From: Ancylostoma caninum
Taxonomy: Eukaryota > Nematoda > Chromadorea > Rhabditida > Ancylostomatidae
DNA length: 64,000 nt
NCBI GenBank assembly: GCA_037903475.1
Contig: JBAJFG010000074.1
Location: 372,001-436,000, forward strand
Direction of reading: 5' to 3'
How positions within the stretch are numbered: the first letter of the stretch is position 1; every line of letters begins with the position of its first letter. The notes under the pieces are model-generated. The model saw nothing but the letters and a program-made list of their open reading frames with translations. It did no database searches and had not been told where the DNA came from. Of the stretch, positions 1 to 11,340 are shown piece after piece. A program made the position numbers and the translations under genes.

Positions 1-97
1 CAGTTCCTGATACTGAACCCCAGCTTACTCAACACGATAAAATTTGGCCCCCAAGAAATGCTCGTCTTGTTTATTCTTGCGATAGGCCAAATCTATG

Positions 98-273
98 TAC
101 AGGGAACTCCAACGTGTACGAGGGGTGGGATCGCGTCGCGGCGTGGCACTCGGATTTTCTACTGTTGGCAGGAGCAGGCAACTAGAACCAGCATGCAGAG
201 CCCCCGTGTCTCTCCCCAAGAGAGCCGCGTCGCGGTCCCGCCCCTTGCACACGGCCGTTTGGAATTCCCCGTA
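98..273. mobile_element. Inverted-repeat element, 175-bp family, copy 1
   Basis: The left end (TACAGGGAACTCCAA) and right end (TTGGAATTCCCCGTA) are inverted copies. The match continues inward for about 45 bp with small gaps, through GC-rich sequence with CGTCGCGGC and GGTGGGA. It is followed by a short (TTTA)n run. Related to the element at 51236-51410. No transposase, so non-autonomous. Confidence 0.65.
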
Positions 274-298
274 GATTTATTTATTTATTTATTTATCT
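273..298 (+). repeat. (ATTT)n microsatellite
   Basis: About six tandem ATTT units directly after the inverted-repeat element. Confidence 0.8.
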
Positions 299-1930
299 AA
301 TACTCAAGAAAACGATGCACCACAATATAACAGTACTCGCAGATAGGTATACAGTAAGTATAAGCTACATGTATGTGGGCAAAAATCAAACACAGCTGGT
401 TAATATTTAAAATATGGGTATTCTTACTCCCTTTCCTATACATGTTGAATACTCCCATTTGCTATATGTACGCTTAAAATGTGGAATATGAAGAAAATCA
501 AGCAGCTCCATTCGAGGGCTCATTGGACTACTGGTTGCAGGTAATTTTTTCTGGGCCGGATAAAATAATTTTTTTGCCAGATAAAATATCGATGGTTAAA
601 TTTGGCCATTCAGAACATGAAGGATACCTTTTATTTATTCATTTACTTCCACCACAATGTGCCAACGGCACAATGCGACCTTTCAGCGAAGGTAAAAAAC
701 AGAACAGTGACAATTGTTTTAAAGGTTTACTTTAATAATTTACTATAATTCAAATGTATTTTGGTATCTGTGTTCAAAAATTCGAGGTTTTCTATAGCAT
801 TGTCGTCCTATCATTGTTTTGTTACCTTCAGGTGAAATTTTGGAATGTTCTAGTAATTGCTGGTGTTTACTCAAATGGGTGTAGATAAGGTAGATAATAA
901 AGAAGCCATCTGCACCATCTCAGGTGTTATTTATCTATGCCTTTCGTCCTGTAGTGGGAGAGGGAGATTGAGCGCACTGTGCTTTCACCTGAGGCACAAA
1001 AGGCCGTTTAATAAAAATTTTTCTAATTATTAGACTGCGAAAGAAGTGAATTATCAGGAAAGGACTCCACCTGAAGAACGAAGGCGTACCCTTGTTTCTC
1101 CTCGTTGGCACATTAAAGATTTGGATTAGGTTGAGAATTTTAAATTTTGAAAAGGAAAGCAAGAATCGCACAGCCCCTGAGGGAAGATTGTTTGGATATT
1201 CGAATCTTATTCGAATCAAAGCCGAATATTCATTTGAAATTCTGTTCTAAGAAGTTATTCGGTCTTAGTTATGCATACGACTCACACAAGTGATCAAATA
1301 TAAAAAATATAAAAGAGCAAAAGCACACATTTCCCTCCAATTCCAAGAAGACATTCAAGAAATCAAGAAATGGTACAGCACAACAAGAAAAAAAAACAAG
1401 GAACTAAAACCAAAAACCAAAATTTCAAACCATCATAGCTCTGCCGACGAGTTCTTTGCCGCTCCAGCGAGTAGCTGTTCACCAACTGTTCAACGCTGTC
1501 CAATCCAGCATGTTGGGAGTGTGATCTAGAAGTGGAAGGAGGGTCGAGATTGAACGAAACAACTCGTCGAGGCATTCGACGACGTCGACGACGACGAGTG
1601 CTCGGCCGTTGTCCGAAATGGCGCCCCCATGCATGCACACTGCACACCACACCTCACGAAGGCGGGGGCAACGCACGCTGCCCGCTCCACCACTGCCCGC
1701 CGCGCTTCTACTGTTGTTAACCATTTGAAAAACAAAAACAAAACCACACGACAACTGCTGCACACACACACAAACCAGCAGGCACAGTACACTTTTGACA
1801 CATCTTTTAAAGACGATCAAAACACATTCCATGAAAACGTGGGGAACTCGTTGACGTCATTACTGCTTTGCAGTAAAATTGCCCTTGCATTATTTTGCTT
1901 TACCTCGGCAAATTATTTTTACAGCAGCAT
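299..1930. other. No gene recognised
   Basis: AT-rich DNA with scattered short open frames. Overlapping frames in all directions at 1360-1830 reflect low-complexity GAC/CGA-rich sequence, not coding constraint. Nothing here matched a family that I know. Confidence 0.5.
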
Positions 1931-2575
1931 TAGTACTGAAAGGATGCCCTGGCTATGGGGTAGGAGCATCGCACAGTGCCCTCACCGCGAAAAGCAGGCT
2001 GATTTCGCCATTTGTACAGGGCTATGCGCTTATTAATGAGATTTTCATAAGCAGGCTGATTCTGTCCTTTAGACAGGGCTACGCACTTATAAATGAGATT
2101 TTGCTAAATTATTTCTTGCGCAGCGTTTGTACAAGGCCGCCCACACTTCCTCTTGGACAGGAACATCGCAATATGATGATATTCCTTCCACCACCACCAC
2201 ACGCCCCCCCCCTCCACCCTTCGACCCCGAAAACCCGAGAGAGAGCTATCCTAGCAAAAACTGATTACCAAACCGAATGTCATATGCTGCTATTCCTTGC
2301 ACTAACATATTCAGCCACGTTGACTATCGTTGGCTTACTTAGCGCTTCACGAATCACGGCCCCGGCTGATTCTGCCCTTTGGACAGGCTTGCGCAAATAT
2401 TAACAAAGATTCTATTAATTTATCCCTTCAATAGCGTCACAACACCAAAGATGCCACAGCCGTATTTCGCACTGTAAGGAATACCGCAAAATGAACTGAT
2501 TCCACTTTCCTTTCTTCCAACCGTACCTAAGAATCCGGCCGATCCCACCCTTTGGACGGGGTTATGCTCAACTCC
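1931..2575 (+). repeat. Degenerate tandem/interspersed 57-bp repeat
   Basis: Two adjacent units starting near 1992 and 2049 share the pattern AGCAGGCTGATT...ACAGGGCTA(T/C)GC...AATGAGATTTT with a period of 57. Weaker copies of the core (GGCTGATTCTGCCCTTTGGACAGG) recur near 2363 and 2534, and a partial one near 1945. The units are separated by unrelated sequence, which suggests a decayed satellite or nested element. Confidence 0.6.
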
Positions 2576-3091
2576 AGAACCAACTCGCATCTGTTATTGC
2601 AGAAACCAATTAATTCTAGAATATTACCACAAAATCTATGTGAGGAACTCATTTTCGCGAATGGCTGAAATCAATTGGTTCCCAGTGCGCCAAAATACCG
2701 ATCTTTCGACCTTTGTTCTCATTCGAGGTCCCAATTAGGAGCCCTTCCAGGCCATTTATTTTGGCCATTTATTTCGGCTCTAAGCGCAACCACCCATTAC
2801 TAGCTTCTCCTCGCCGCAGCTTTCTCAGCTACAACACTCCGTATAGACCAATGCACGACCCCTCCAAATGCAAAGTTGTTAGTTACATGGAATGATTATT
2901 ACATCAGCAGAATGCATATGAACAGAGCTCAACGCTGCTGATCTCTGCTCTTCACAATACTGACATTTCCCGATTGTCGGACATTTACTACCCGACAGAC
3001 AGCGGCGCGTGTGTATCGCTGCAGCTCGGAAACACACACAACGGAGAGTGGCCATGGACATCTTGCAAACCCAGCTCAGGTTCAAAGGCTC
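2576..3091. other. No gene recognised
   Basis: No coding or RNA signal that I can support in this stretch between two repeats. Confidence 0.45.
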
Positions 3092-3229
3092 CTAAAGCTT
3101 CATTTGTAGTTCATCGGAGTCCGATCGGATAACGAATGATACGTATCAATCGCCGCATAACGAAGATCAATACATATCTTTTGTTATCCGACCAGATCAG
3201 ACTCCGATGCACAATAAATGTAGCTTAAG
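3092..3229. mobile_element. 138-bp inverted-repeat (MITE-like) element
   Basis: The two halves are inverted copies over almost the full length. The left arm runs CCTAAAGCTTCATTTGTAGT and then CATCGGAGTC; the right arm read in reverse gives CCTTAAGCTACATTTATTGT and then CATCGGAGTC. Both continue through GGATAAC(G/A)AA. RNA or single-stranded DNA would form one long hairpin. No target duplication was clear. Confidence 0.7.
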
Positions 3230-4028
3230 GATGGGGTGCACAAGTGAACGTGGACGAGTTTTCTTATGTCGTTTCAACAGTAATCCACGAACAAGTCCTT
3301 ATTGTAGTCTTTACTTCGGAAAACATCGAAAAAGCCGAAAGCATCTAATGAAGCGTTCTATATCGATTTTGTAAATGCCAATTAATATCCACTGTGTCCT
3401 CCTCTAGATGCCTGCATCCTGAGATTCATTTAACTATTTATTTATTTCTTCACTTATTAGTATACTATGTCAGAATGTGCACCAGAACCTCGGGAGCAAA
3501 TAAAATGTTGGAACCTCAAAAGCAAATAAAACCAATTAAACCAAGCAATTAACTAAATTAAAGTAATGCAGCTGAAATGACGAGAGAAAGGGGTAATTGA
3601 AAATTGAAAAAAGGGGAGGGGGAGGGGAGCACATAGATCGAGTTTTCAGTTGCTCCTTTTCGATAAGTCGGACAACAGGGCATCACCTACGCAGTATGGA
3701 CACATTTCTCCAGCAAAAATTCCAAAAATACCTCCAAATCAGGGTTTATTTTAGGCGTGTTCTCCCACTTGCCGCCATTCTCTCCCCAGCTGCTTCTGAA
3801 GTTTCCCTCATGAGCGGTTAAGGAGGGGATGGCAGTACTTTGCAGAAAAAAAGGAAAAAGGCAACGATGTCCAGATAGACGTAGACCTCGAGTTGATATC
3901 GTAGGAAAAAAAGTTCATGTTGTTTAACGGTTGACAAGTTATCAGTGATAGGATGGAGTGAGATAGACGGACGCACGCGAGTCGAAGTTTGCGTTTGCTA
4001 CTATGAGTACTTCTTGAGTAATCGCATG
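3230..4028. other. No gene recognised
   Basis: AT-rich with A-rich runs near 3500-3620 and a G/A-rich stretch near 3606-3630. No supported coding exon. Confidence 0.45.
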
Positions 4029-4392
4029 CTTACAAGGGAGGTGCAAGAGGCGTGGCTCGCCTTGAATCTCTGTTTGAGTAGGTACGACACTCTGTATTTG
4101 ATTATTGCCCTCGGCTCCAAAAAATAGAAATCCCACCACATCACTATATGCATGCGTTCCTGCACTTCTTCAGTGCCGGGCTGGCCGAGCGGAGAACATA
4201 TTGGACTGCTATGCAGAGGGTCGAGGGTTTGAAGCCCGTCAAAGCACCCTCTTTGCGTTCTCGTTTTTTTTTGTTCCTTGGAGTCGAGGGCAGTAATGAA
4301 ACACATGGTGCTGCACCTACTCAAACAAAGATTCAAGCCAGATAGGTTTCATTGCGATCTACCAACCTGGCATCTTGCACCTCCCTTGTTAG
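4029..4392. mobile_element. Inverted-repeat element with a tRNA-like core
   Basis: Arms of about 100 bp at 4029-4125 and 4270-4392 are inverted copies: both contain ACAAGGGAGGTGCAAG, CTTGAATCT(C/T)TGTTTGAGTA and GCCCTCG(G/A)CTCCAA. The loop between them carries the tRNA-like sequence listed separately. This is either a MITE that captured a tRNA-derived sequence or a foldback SINE derivative. Confidence 0.65.
4175..4249 (+). tRNA. Degenerate tRNA-Ser-like sequence (likely pseudogene or SINE head)
   Basis: Contains an A box TGGCCGAGCGG (4182-4192) identical to many tRNA-Ser/Leu genes, a segment TTGGACTGCTATGCA resembling a Ser(GCT) anticodon arm, and a B box GGTTTGAAGCC (4226-4236) with changes from the consensus. 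The 5' GCCGGGC and the 3' end do not pair as an acceptor stem, so it is not a functional tRNA as written. Polymerase III promoter elements may still work. Confidence 0.45.
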
Positions 4393-5372
4393 AGTTTTTG
4401 CGTCCAAATTTTATGTATTTATTATTCTGAGTTGAATAACATCATACCTTTCCATATGACGCCGACTTTTACAATGAGAATAATACACGTTCTTTGTAAT
4501 TAGTTACAAAAGCTGCATGCATACGATCGTAGTAATGTCTCTGTAGGAGAGCTGTCTTCCAAGTAAAAATCGCTTCATCTCCCTTGAGTTGAGAACCAGA
4601 TGATTTTTCAATAGCACTAAATATCCCTGAATCTTGTTAACATTTCCAAATTGCACCCATCAATAAGCTAGAGATCTGCTCCCCTTCTTCCTCCCCTTCT
4701 AGCAAACCAAGCCTGATTCTGCAGCATAATTAGATTTACGTTTTTGCTTTCAACCACCAGTACAAGCCTTTCAATTAAATGTTTTGAGTCTGCTGCAGGT
4801 TCTAGACATGGCTTGTTCCATGTTTATTTGATTGAATGAAACACGTATCGCTTGCTTAGCTCGTGGCTTCTAAAATGGTCATGTTCCGCGTCAGAAATCC
4901 CAGGAACTAAAGAGCTTTTTGAATAAATTTTAAAGGTAGGCCTTTGAGCGTTGCATAGGGCTCCCCCTAGACAAATCTTTCGAACTATGTAGACAGTTCT
5001 CGTGATCGCATTTACTTCCGAGACTCTTACAGACCTCATCCAGCTTCGCCAGTTCCTATTATTGGTCGCTCCACCCTGCTCCAATCCTGTGTGAGCTTTT
5101 ATGCTACCAAACTCTCTCTTGAAACTGCTCACTGCCCAAATACGGTAGGTCCCCAAGAGTAGAAGGTATGTCTATCTCGCTTGCAACCACTCAGCACTTG
5201 TGCTATGCGATCGACATAGATCTCCATCACTCACCAAAAAAACTGGTGCACCACCAAGGGATGAATTATGGTTCTACGGACAGTCCCGTTAGTATCACTC
5301 GCTAATGAGACCCGATAGCCCTAATTTGTAGCCTTCACTGGATTTCCGAGCCAAACGCTATTGCATTACGCA

Positions 5373-5402
5373 GCTCTTAAATGCATTAAGTCATTTAAGA
5401 GC
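5373..5402. repeat. Perfect 11-bp inverted repeat
   Basis: GCTCTTAAATG and CATTTAAGAGC are separated by 8 nt. Too short for a mobile element by itself; might be a protein binding site or chance. Confidence 0.5.
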
Positions 5403-8400
5403 AGTTTATCCTAGATCTGCCGTCATGCGATTATATGATGAAGAATGGGCCCAGACGCACCCCTGACGCAATCCAGACGCACATGAGACGCACGGGTTTG
5501 CGGCTATGCGGCTGTTCGTGCAATATTTTCTCTCAAGATATATTTGCAACGCTGACTGGTCTCCATGGGAAATACTCCGCTAGTGGATGTGTGCGTCTGA
5601 CGTGCGACTAACGCATGCATTCAGTATAAACAGTATCGTCATCCATGCAAGATATACAGTAGTATTGCCCTCTACAGGAGATTTGGAGATTAAAGGCAAC
5701 ATCCCTTAGTAATGAGGTAGCGGTGAAAAATCAAACCCTTGCGCTTCAAATCCACCACTTCTGCTGTAATCTAGAGATCCAGATACCCCTAATAGTAAGT
5801 TGCCAGTAACCAATAACCAAGTGGTAACCTACTTGATAGATCGTTTCGTCTGCTCCTGATAGATCGGCTCAAGATCGGCGTTACGTGCAGCTGGCGACGC
5901 GGCATTCGCCCGTCTTAGCACTTCAGTCGTGTGTTGCAAATCCGATAGAAGGGCTTCTGAAAACACCAGGATTACTGTATTCGCTTGGTGGGACCTACCT
6001 ACCCTCAAAAACCAAAAATCTCCTCATGTTCAACCAGAAAGTATTTCATTCAGCTCCCAAAACCATAGATTATCCAGAACTGTGTGAAAATCCCAGTGAA
6101 CTTCTATGTCGCTTTGCGTCCCCTTCAACGATCGATAATCGATCCCTGATCTTTGCACCAGTCACGTCAACGATTCCTCTCAAACTGATCAATATCAGCA
6201 GATATTTGTCAACGAGGAGAATGGCAGCGGCCGCGCCGCCGGCAGCATCCTCCTCCCACTCTCATGCTCTCGTCATGCGCTTTACACTAACTCAACGCCA
6301 ACAAACGTCTAATCCAAGAGGTTCCGGAAGTCATGAAAAATCAATAAACATGTAAATAATTGGGAGGAGAATCCAATCACACTAAAACATTGGTTAAACT
6401 ACATTTAGCTTGAATTCAAAAAAAAAACGAATAGGAAGGCAAGTATGTACTTCAGTAATGGGGGAAATTTTATATTGATCACAAATTTAAGTTAAATTTA
6501 AGGCAAACAGATTGAGTTAAACAAAGACAGGTCCCCCTCGCCATACTGACGAGTTCCCGGGAGGACCTAATTTTTGAACCTATTTACCCGTATGTGGATA
6601 ACGGAGCGAAACGGGCAAATGGGTTACACTCTTTTACGAGTTTTACCATTTTCTTTTCTATATAAGACCTTCACACTATATTTACAATTTAGTAAATGAA
6701 AACAATGCACAAATTACAAATGATAGGTGAATACAAAAAAGAGAGTGGAACTGCACAGCCCGCACAATTACGAAGTGCAAAAATGTGCGCACGCCAGTTT
6801 ACGAGCTAAATGTCGGCACTGAAAAAAAAAGGTATAACTATTACCGTCAAAACTGCCAATTACAACAAATTGAAGCCCACATTTACAAAGGTGCGAAATC
6901 AAGTATGGACTTCCTACCGAAAAAAAGAATAATCACCACTTCATGAAAACCTTTGCATACGGAAAAAGCAAGGAAAAACGTCAATATGCATCCTTCAGCT
7001 CAATAAAATAGGTCACTTCATCGTTTGAAACGAGAATAAATGCAGCTTTTTCTTGTTGCAAAAAAATCACTACAATTGAAAAATAAAAAAAAGAAAATTA
7101 CAACAACTTTTACTTAGCTCGCAGTCACACAGTTCATGAAACTACTGAGACTATACGGCTCAGCAATTTTCTCAGAGCGAAATGGGTGAAATGGTGAAAT
7201 GCCAAGTCTTCTATATCAGAATGTATGCTTACTATAAATCATGCTTTAATCTGAAGGAAAAAAGGTGACCAGAAAACGACCTTAATATTACAAATAATCG
7301 CATCTTTTGGTAAAAACTAATAACAGCGACAAAAAAGCTGCGATCTCAAATGGCCTGAGTCCTCACGTATTGAAACATCTGCTGTGCATTGTACAACCTA
7401 ATCAAATCTGTGTAAAACCAATTTGAGAGCGAACAACAGAGCAGTAGGTTTTGTTCGTTCAACGATGTATTCACTAAGGAATATTGCCTTTCGGAAGAAA
7501 TCCCAGAAGACTCCAGAATCCACGAGTTAAAACACACTTTGTGATTTTTTTCTGTACAGAAAAACATGGCGACGAGTAAACTCTATTTCTGAAAACCAAA
7601 GCTTTTCGTGCAGTTATTGAAGAGGCCAAAGAATAGTACGTAGATGAATAAATGATAGAGGATAAAAAATAAGTGTTACATAAAGGCATTTCTGCAAAAA
7701 TTTTTCAAGAATGATACTCTTTTGGAAGCATCTTGTTTGAGCCTTGAAGGAAAGGTTCAGTGACTTCATAAAGTTATTCCTAATTGTTCCTTTGCTTCGA
7801 ATCGTACTATTCATTCATTGACTTTTATTTTTCAGGTAATATCCTAATACAAACAAAAACTATTCTAGTTTTTTTTTTCAAAAAATTTCCTTAGAATTTT
7901 GTTATGTAATAATTGTAGTGCGATGCGTTTTCCCTTCCATATAATTATTACAATAAATTGTGATAGCCAAAATGCCCTTCTATTTGAAACTGCAGGACTT
8001 TAATTCTGTGTGAGCGTAATCCTTGCAAATCATTTCTGCACCCTGACTGAAGTCAGTAAAGCATAGGTGTAGAACAACAAGGGTGATATAGAATACACCC
8101 ATAACACTCATGCTTCCCATGAAACGCTATGAGCAGAAAACTATAATACTTTAATGGATTGAAATTGAATGGATTCTTTAATTCTATACGGAACATCTCC
8201 AGCTGTTATGGTTTGGTAACGCTTTCCTCAGGATTCGCTACAGTGATCCTCAAGTTAACGATCCGTAAAGAGCCATGAAACTGAGCATCCTCAGCCACAT
8301 CTTACTGCCTTGGGAAGATTTTAAGGAGAAAATCCCTTCAACTACGAAGCCCCCATTAAGTCCCCTTGTTGCCGCCTAAGAACTCTGACAATCCTCTTGA

Positions 8401-9956
8401 AAAACACGATTACACGTAAACACAGCTCGAGTGTCTTTCCTCACGACAACTTACGAGCACTGCTACATGCTTATTCCAGGAAAGTGCTGATGAACCAGCT
8501 AATAATAGAAAAAATGTCGTTCCACCGTCAATGAAAACAAAAATCCAGCAATGATTACCTAAAGCTGGCTTCACTGCATCAGCAAACCGATCGTCTGACG
8601 GCATGCTGTAAAAGGAAATCTACTACTTCTCAAAGAAGCGGAATACATTGAAAACCACGAAATAATGCAGAAAAAACGCGAATATAAGCACACAAACAGC
8701 TGGATGAGGCGCTCAAAACTGCTGGAACTCGTTCCGATAAACAACAAATGAGACCGACGACGCACGGATGGCTCCGTAACGACCACTGATTGATCACATT
8801 CCGACACACATCATGGATTTAGCAACGCGAATGACGCACAGGAATGTTGCTGTCGGTGTGTAATATGCTAAGAACTGAAGCCGTCGAAATCCATCCAAAA
8901 CAGTACAAAAAGCAGTTCGAAGATCAAATCCAGAAAATACAAGGTTACACAGAGAAAATTCACAGAATCGTCGGGCATGTATACTCCACCTAACTATAGC
9001 TGAAAGCGTCAGCTTTCGCCCACCGGCTAAAACGATGGGCGAAAGATGGATGAGCGATGGGGGCACTCGAAGCACTTTCACGTGAAGCGAGAACAAGCTA
9101 GAATCGACCGTGCTAGCCGGCTGCTATCGTAGCTAAGACAGCGAAGTACAAAAGCATTTCAAATACAACATAGATGCGTGGAATGTAACCGCTAGAACTG
9201 TCTCTACTGCTTCTACGGGCATCGAGAATTGAGCGACATTGTACGAGCATAAGCAACACTAGTAAAGGCGCTCACTAATATCGAGGAATACACATTTACT
9301 CCAGATTAATACAAGTTTCACCAGTAGCAGAAAAGAACAAAAGGGATGGTATTCACAACGAAAAACATGCGTATTGATCGAACTTGTGATAGTTATCCCA
9401 ACTGAATCTATTTTCTTATTTTTCCTTTTCGATTCGAAGAAACCAGTATCACATCTGCTATCTGGAGCGAATATCTACAGAAAAATATAAATTATCAATG
9501 AATTGTGGATCTCTACAGAAAAAATTTAATCTTTCCATAAAAAGAAAAAAAAGGTAAGAAGCAAAATGGGGAACTTCTGAAACTGCTATACGTCTTGGAA
9601 TATTTACATTGCCAGTTCCACCCAGTAAGATCATCTTTAGCACAAAAGAATTAATAGACAAATAGGGTAACTTCCTGATTACCTCAGTAATTTTCCAGCA
9701 GTGTGGTTTTAGAATCTAATGAAGAAGAAATGTCAGGATTAAATATACAATAATACTCAGATAACCGAGTAAGCCTAGCTTTAAGCTCCTTCGAATGCTC
9801 CAATATTAAAAAAGTAAAATTTTGTTCGATCTCGTACAAGTCGAACATTTGAGCAACCAAAGTCTCGCCATTCCTGAACAGTTAGAAAATATCCGAATAC
9901 CAAAATATTCAAATTGCGCGGAAAGCCGTTTTAGAATTTTGAATAGGACACATCAT

Positions 9957-10058
9957 AACTCGTCAAAAGAGAACCATATGCCAGAAGGACAACTCACAAC
10001 TCGTCAAAAAAGAAAAACAACATAAAAACTCGTCAAAAAAGGACCATATGGCAGAAGT
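9957..10058 (+). repeat. Short imperfect tandem repeat
   Basis: Three copies of ACTCGTCAAAA, two of them followed by (G/A)GA(A/C)CATATG(C/G)CAGAAG. Spacing is about 35-40 nt. Confidence 0.5.
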
Positions 10059-11203
10059 TTATTAGCCTTCGCTTTTTCTATTGTTTTCTGGATTCAAATG
10101 ATCCCCCCTCACTGCTGATGGGTTCATGGAAAAGCGGGAAAGGCCATACCCTAAGCACAGTTTCCGTGTAGTGGTAGGAACGGAACGGAAATTAGGTACA
10201 CTGTTTTCTGTCTTCTTATCTCAAGCTATAGTAAAACATTTGTTGGCTATATCTACACATACTTATATTTAAACAAATGAGAACTTGGAGATGGTTCAAA
10301 ATACTAAAATAATGCAAATTCAAAGCACATGAAACAATGTACCCCATGGGGCAATTGAGTAAAAAATGAGGTCTCTTGATAGAAAAAAAGCCGGGCGCTA
10401 AAGCGGTGGAATGGTCACTTTCGCAGAAGACCAACACACCCCGCACAGCTGGTGGTCCAAAATCAAGGCCACCTCAAAAAACTAGGCTCTCCCTTTACTC
10501 GGCCAGACGACCAGCAGACTTTTTACATGGGGCGAGAAGAATAAGAAGAAAACAAAGCGCTTCAACAGAAAAACCAACTGAATAGACTCGAGAAAAACGC
10601 GCCAACGCATTTCTCTTCATTGTTTACTGGAATGCTATGCATAACGTACACAAGCATAGTCACGCTTATGCCAGAACTAGTCCCACTGAAGTAGGAGCGA
10701 AGAAAGAATCAACGGTGGGACTGGACCGCGCACTTTACTTATACTCAGTACGATTCAAAAGTAGAAAACAATCCCTGCGCACATACGGAGCTTGTGGGAC
10801 AACATAAAACTTCTAAAAGGGTTGAAGTGCCCTTATGTGGACCAATAAGGGTAGCAAATGGGAGTCACTGCACCTCAGAGAACGTTAAGTGCAAATCTGG
10901 TCTGATTAGGAAAGAAAACACGCTGCAAATCACATTGAAGCCGAGCTCGCTAAGCAGAAGTGCAGACCGCTGCGTCCGTGACTACAAAAAGTGCCTTCTA
11001 ATCTGTAGAAAAAAAAACTTAGCCGCCAAATTAAGCCAAAAATGGCGGTGGTGAGGGTCCTAAGGGCTTTGCGCAAGTGGAAAAAATGGACGAAGTTTTC
11101 CAGCGAAGAAGAACAACTAGCCAATTGCAATGAACTTGGAACAATGTAAACAAAGACCAGAAATGATAGTAGTCCTAAATCTTGACGTTTATATAGTCTA
11201 CTC

Positions 11204-11340
11204 AGATGGCGAAGATAGTTGGAAGGACATCAGAGAGGAAATGAGAGCGGAAAATGCACAGGAATTTTGGAGGTTGAAGAGAAAAACAGGAAATGTGTAC
11301 GGATATCCAACTATGGTCGCCAATGAAACAGTCTATATCT
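11204..11340 (+). repeat. 130-bp dispersed repeat, copy 1
   Basis: Shares the ordered words GACATCAGAGAGGAAA, GAGAAAAACAGG, CCAACTA and GTCGC with four other places in the window (26831, 37131, 45427 and 47850), all in the same orientation. An open frame of 91 codons starts at 11130 and overlaps it, but the other copies are broken, so I read it as repeat, not gene. Confidence 0.6.

Larger units (their letters stand above)
4393..11200. other. Long stretch without a recognised gene
   Basis: I examined the open frames and found no family match, no run of exons with phased splice sites and no clear codon bias. The longest frame (5885-6355, 156 codons, plus strand) has an Ala/Ser/His-rich end and no recognisable domain. 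Local structures inside are an 11-bp perfect stem at 5373-5402, a cluster of ACGCA words at 5453-5500, and three copies of ACTCGTCAAAA between 9957 and 10040. Confidence 0.5.

Noticed and set aside
1363..2036. Overlapping open frames on both strands rich in Arg, Cys and His
   Set aside because: They overlap in several frames over GAC/CAC-rich low-complexity DNA, which is typical of chance frames.
5885..6355. 156-codon plus-strand open frame
   Set aside because: No recognisable domain, no supporting splice structure and biased composition at the end; length alone is not enough in a 64-kb window.
9940..10060. Possible CRISPR-like short repeats
   Set aside because: Only three imperfect units with unequal spacing, and the organism is a eukaryote.
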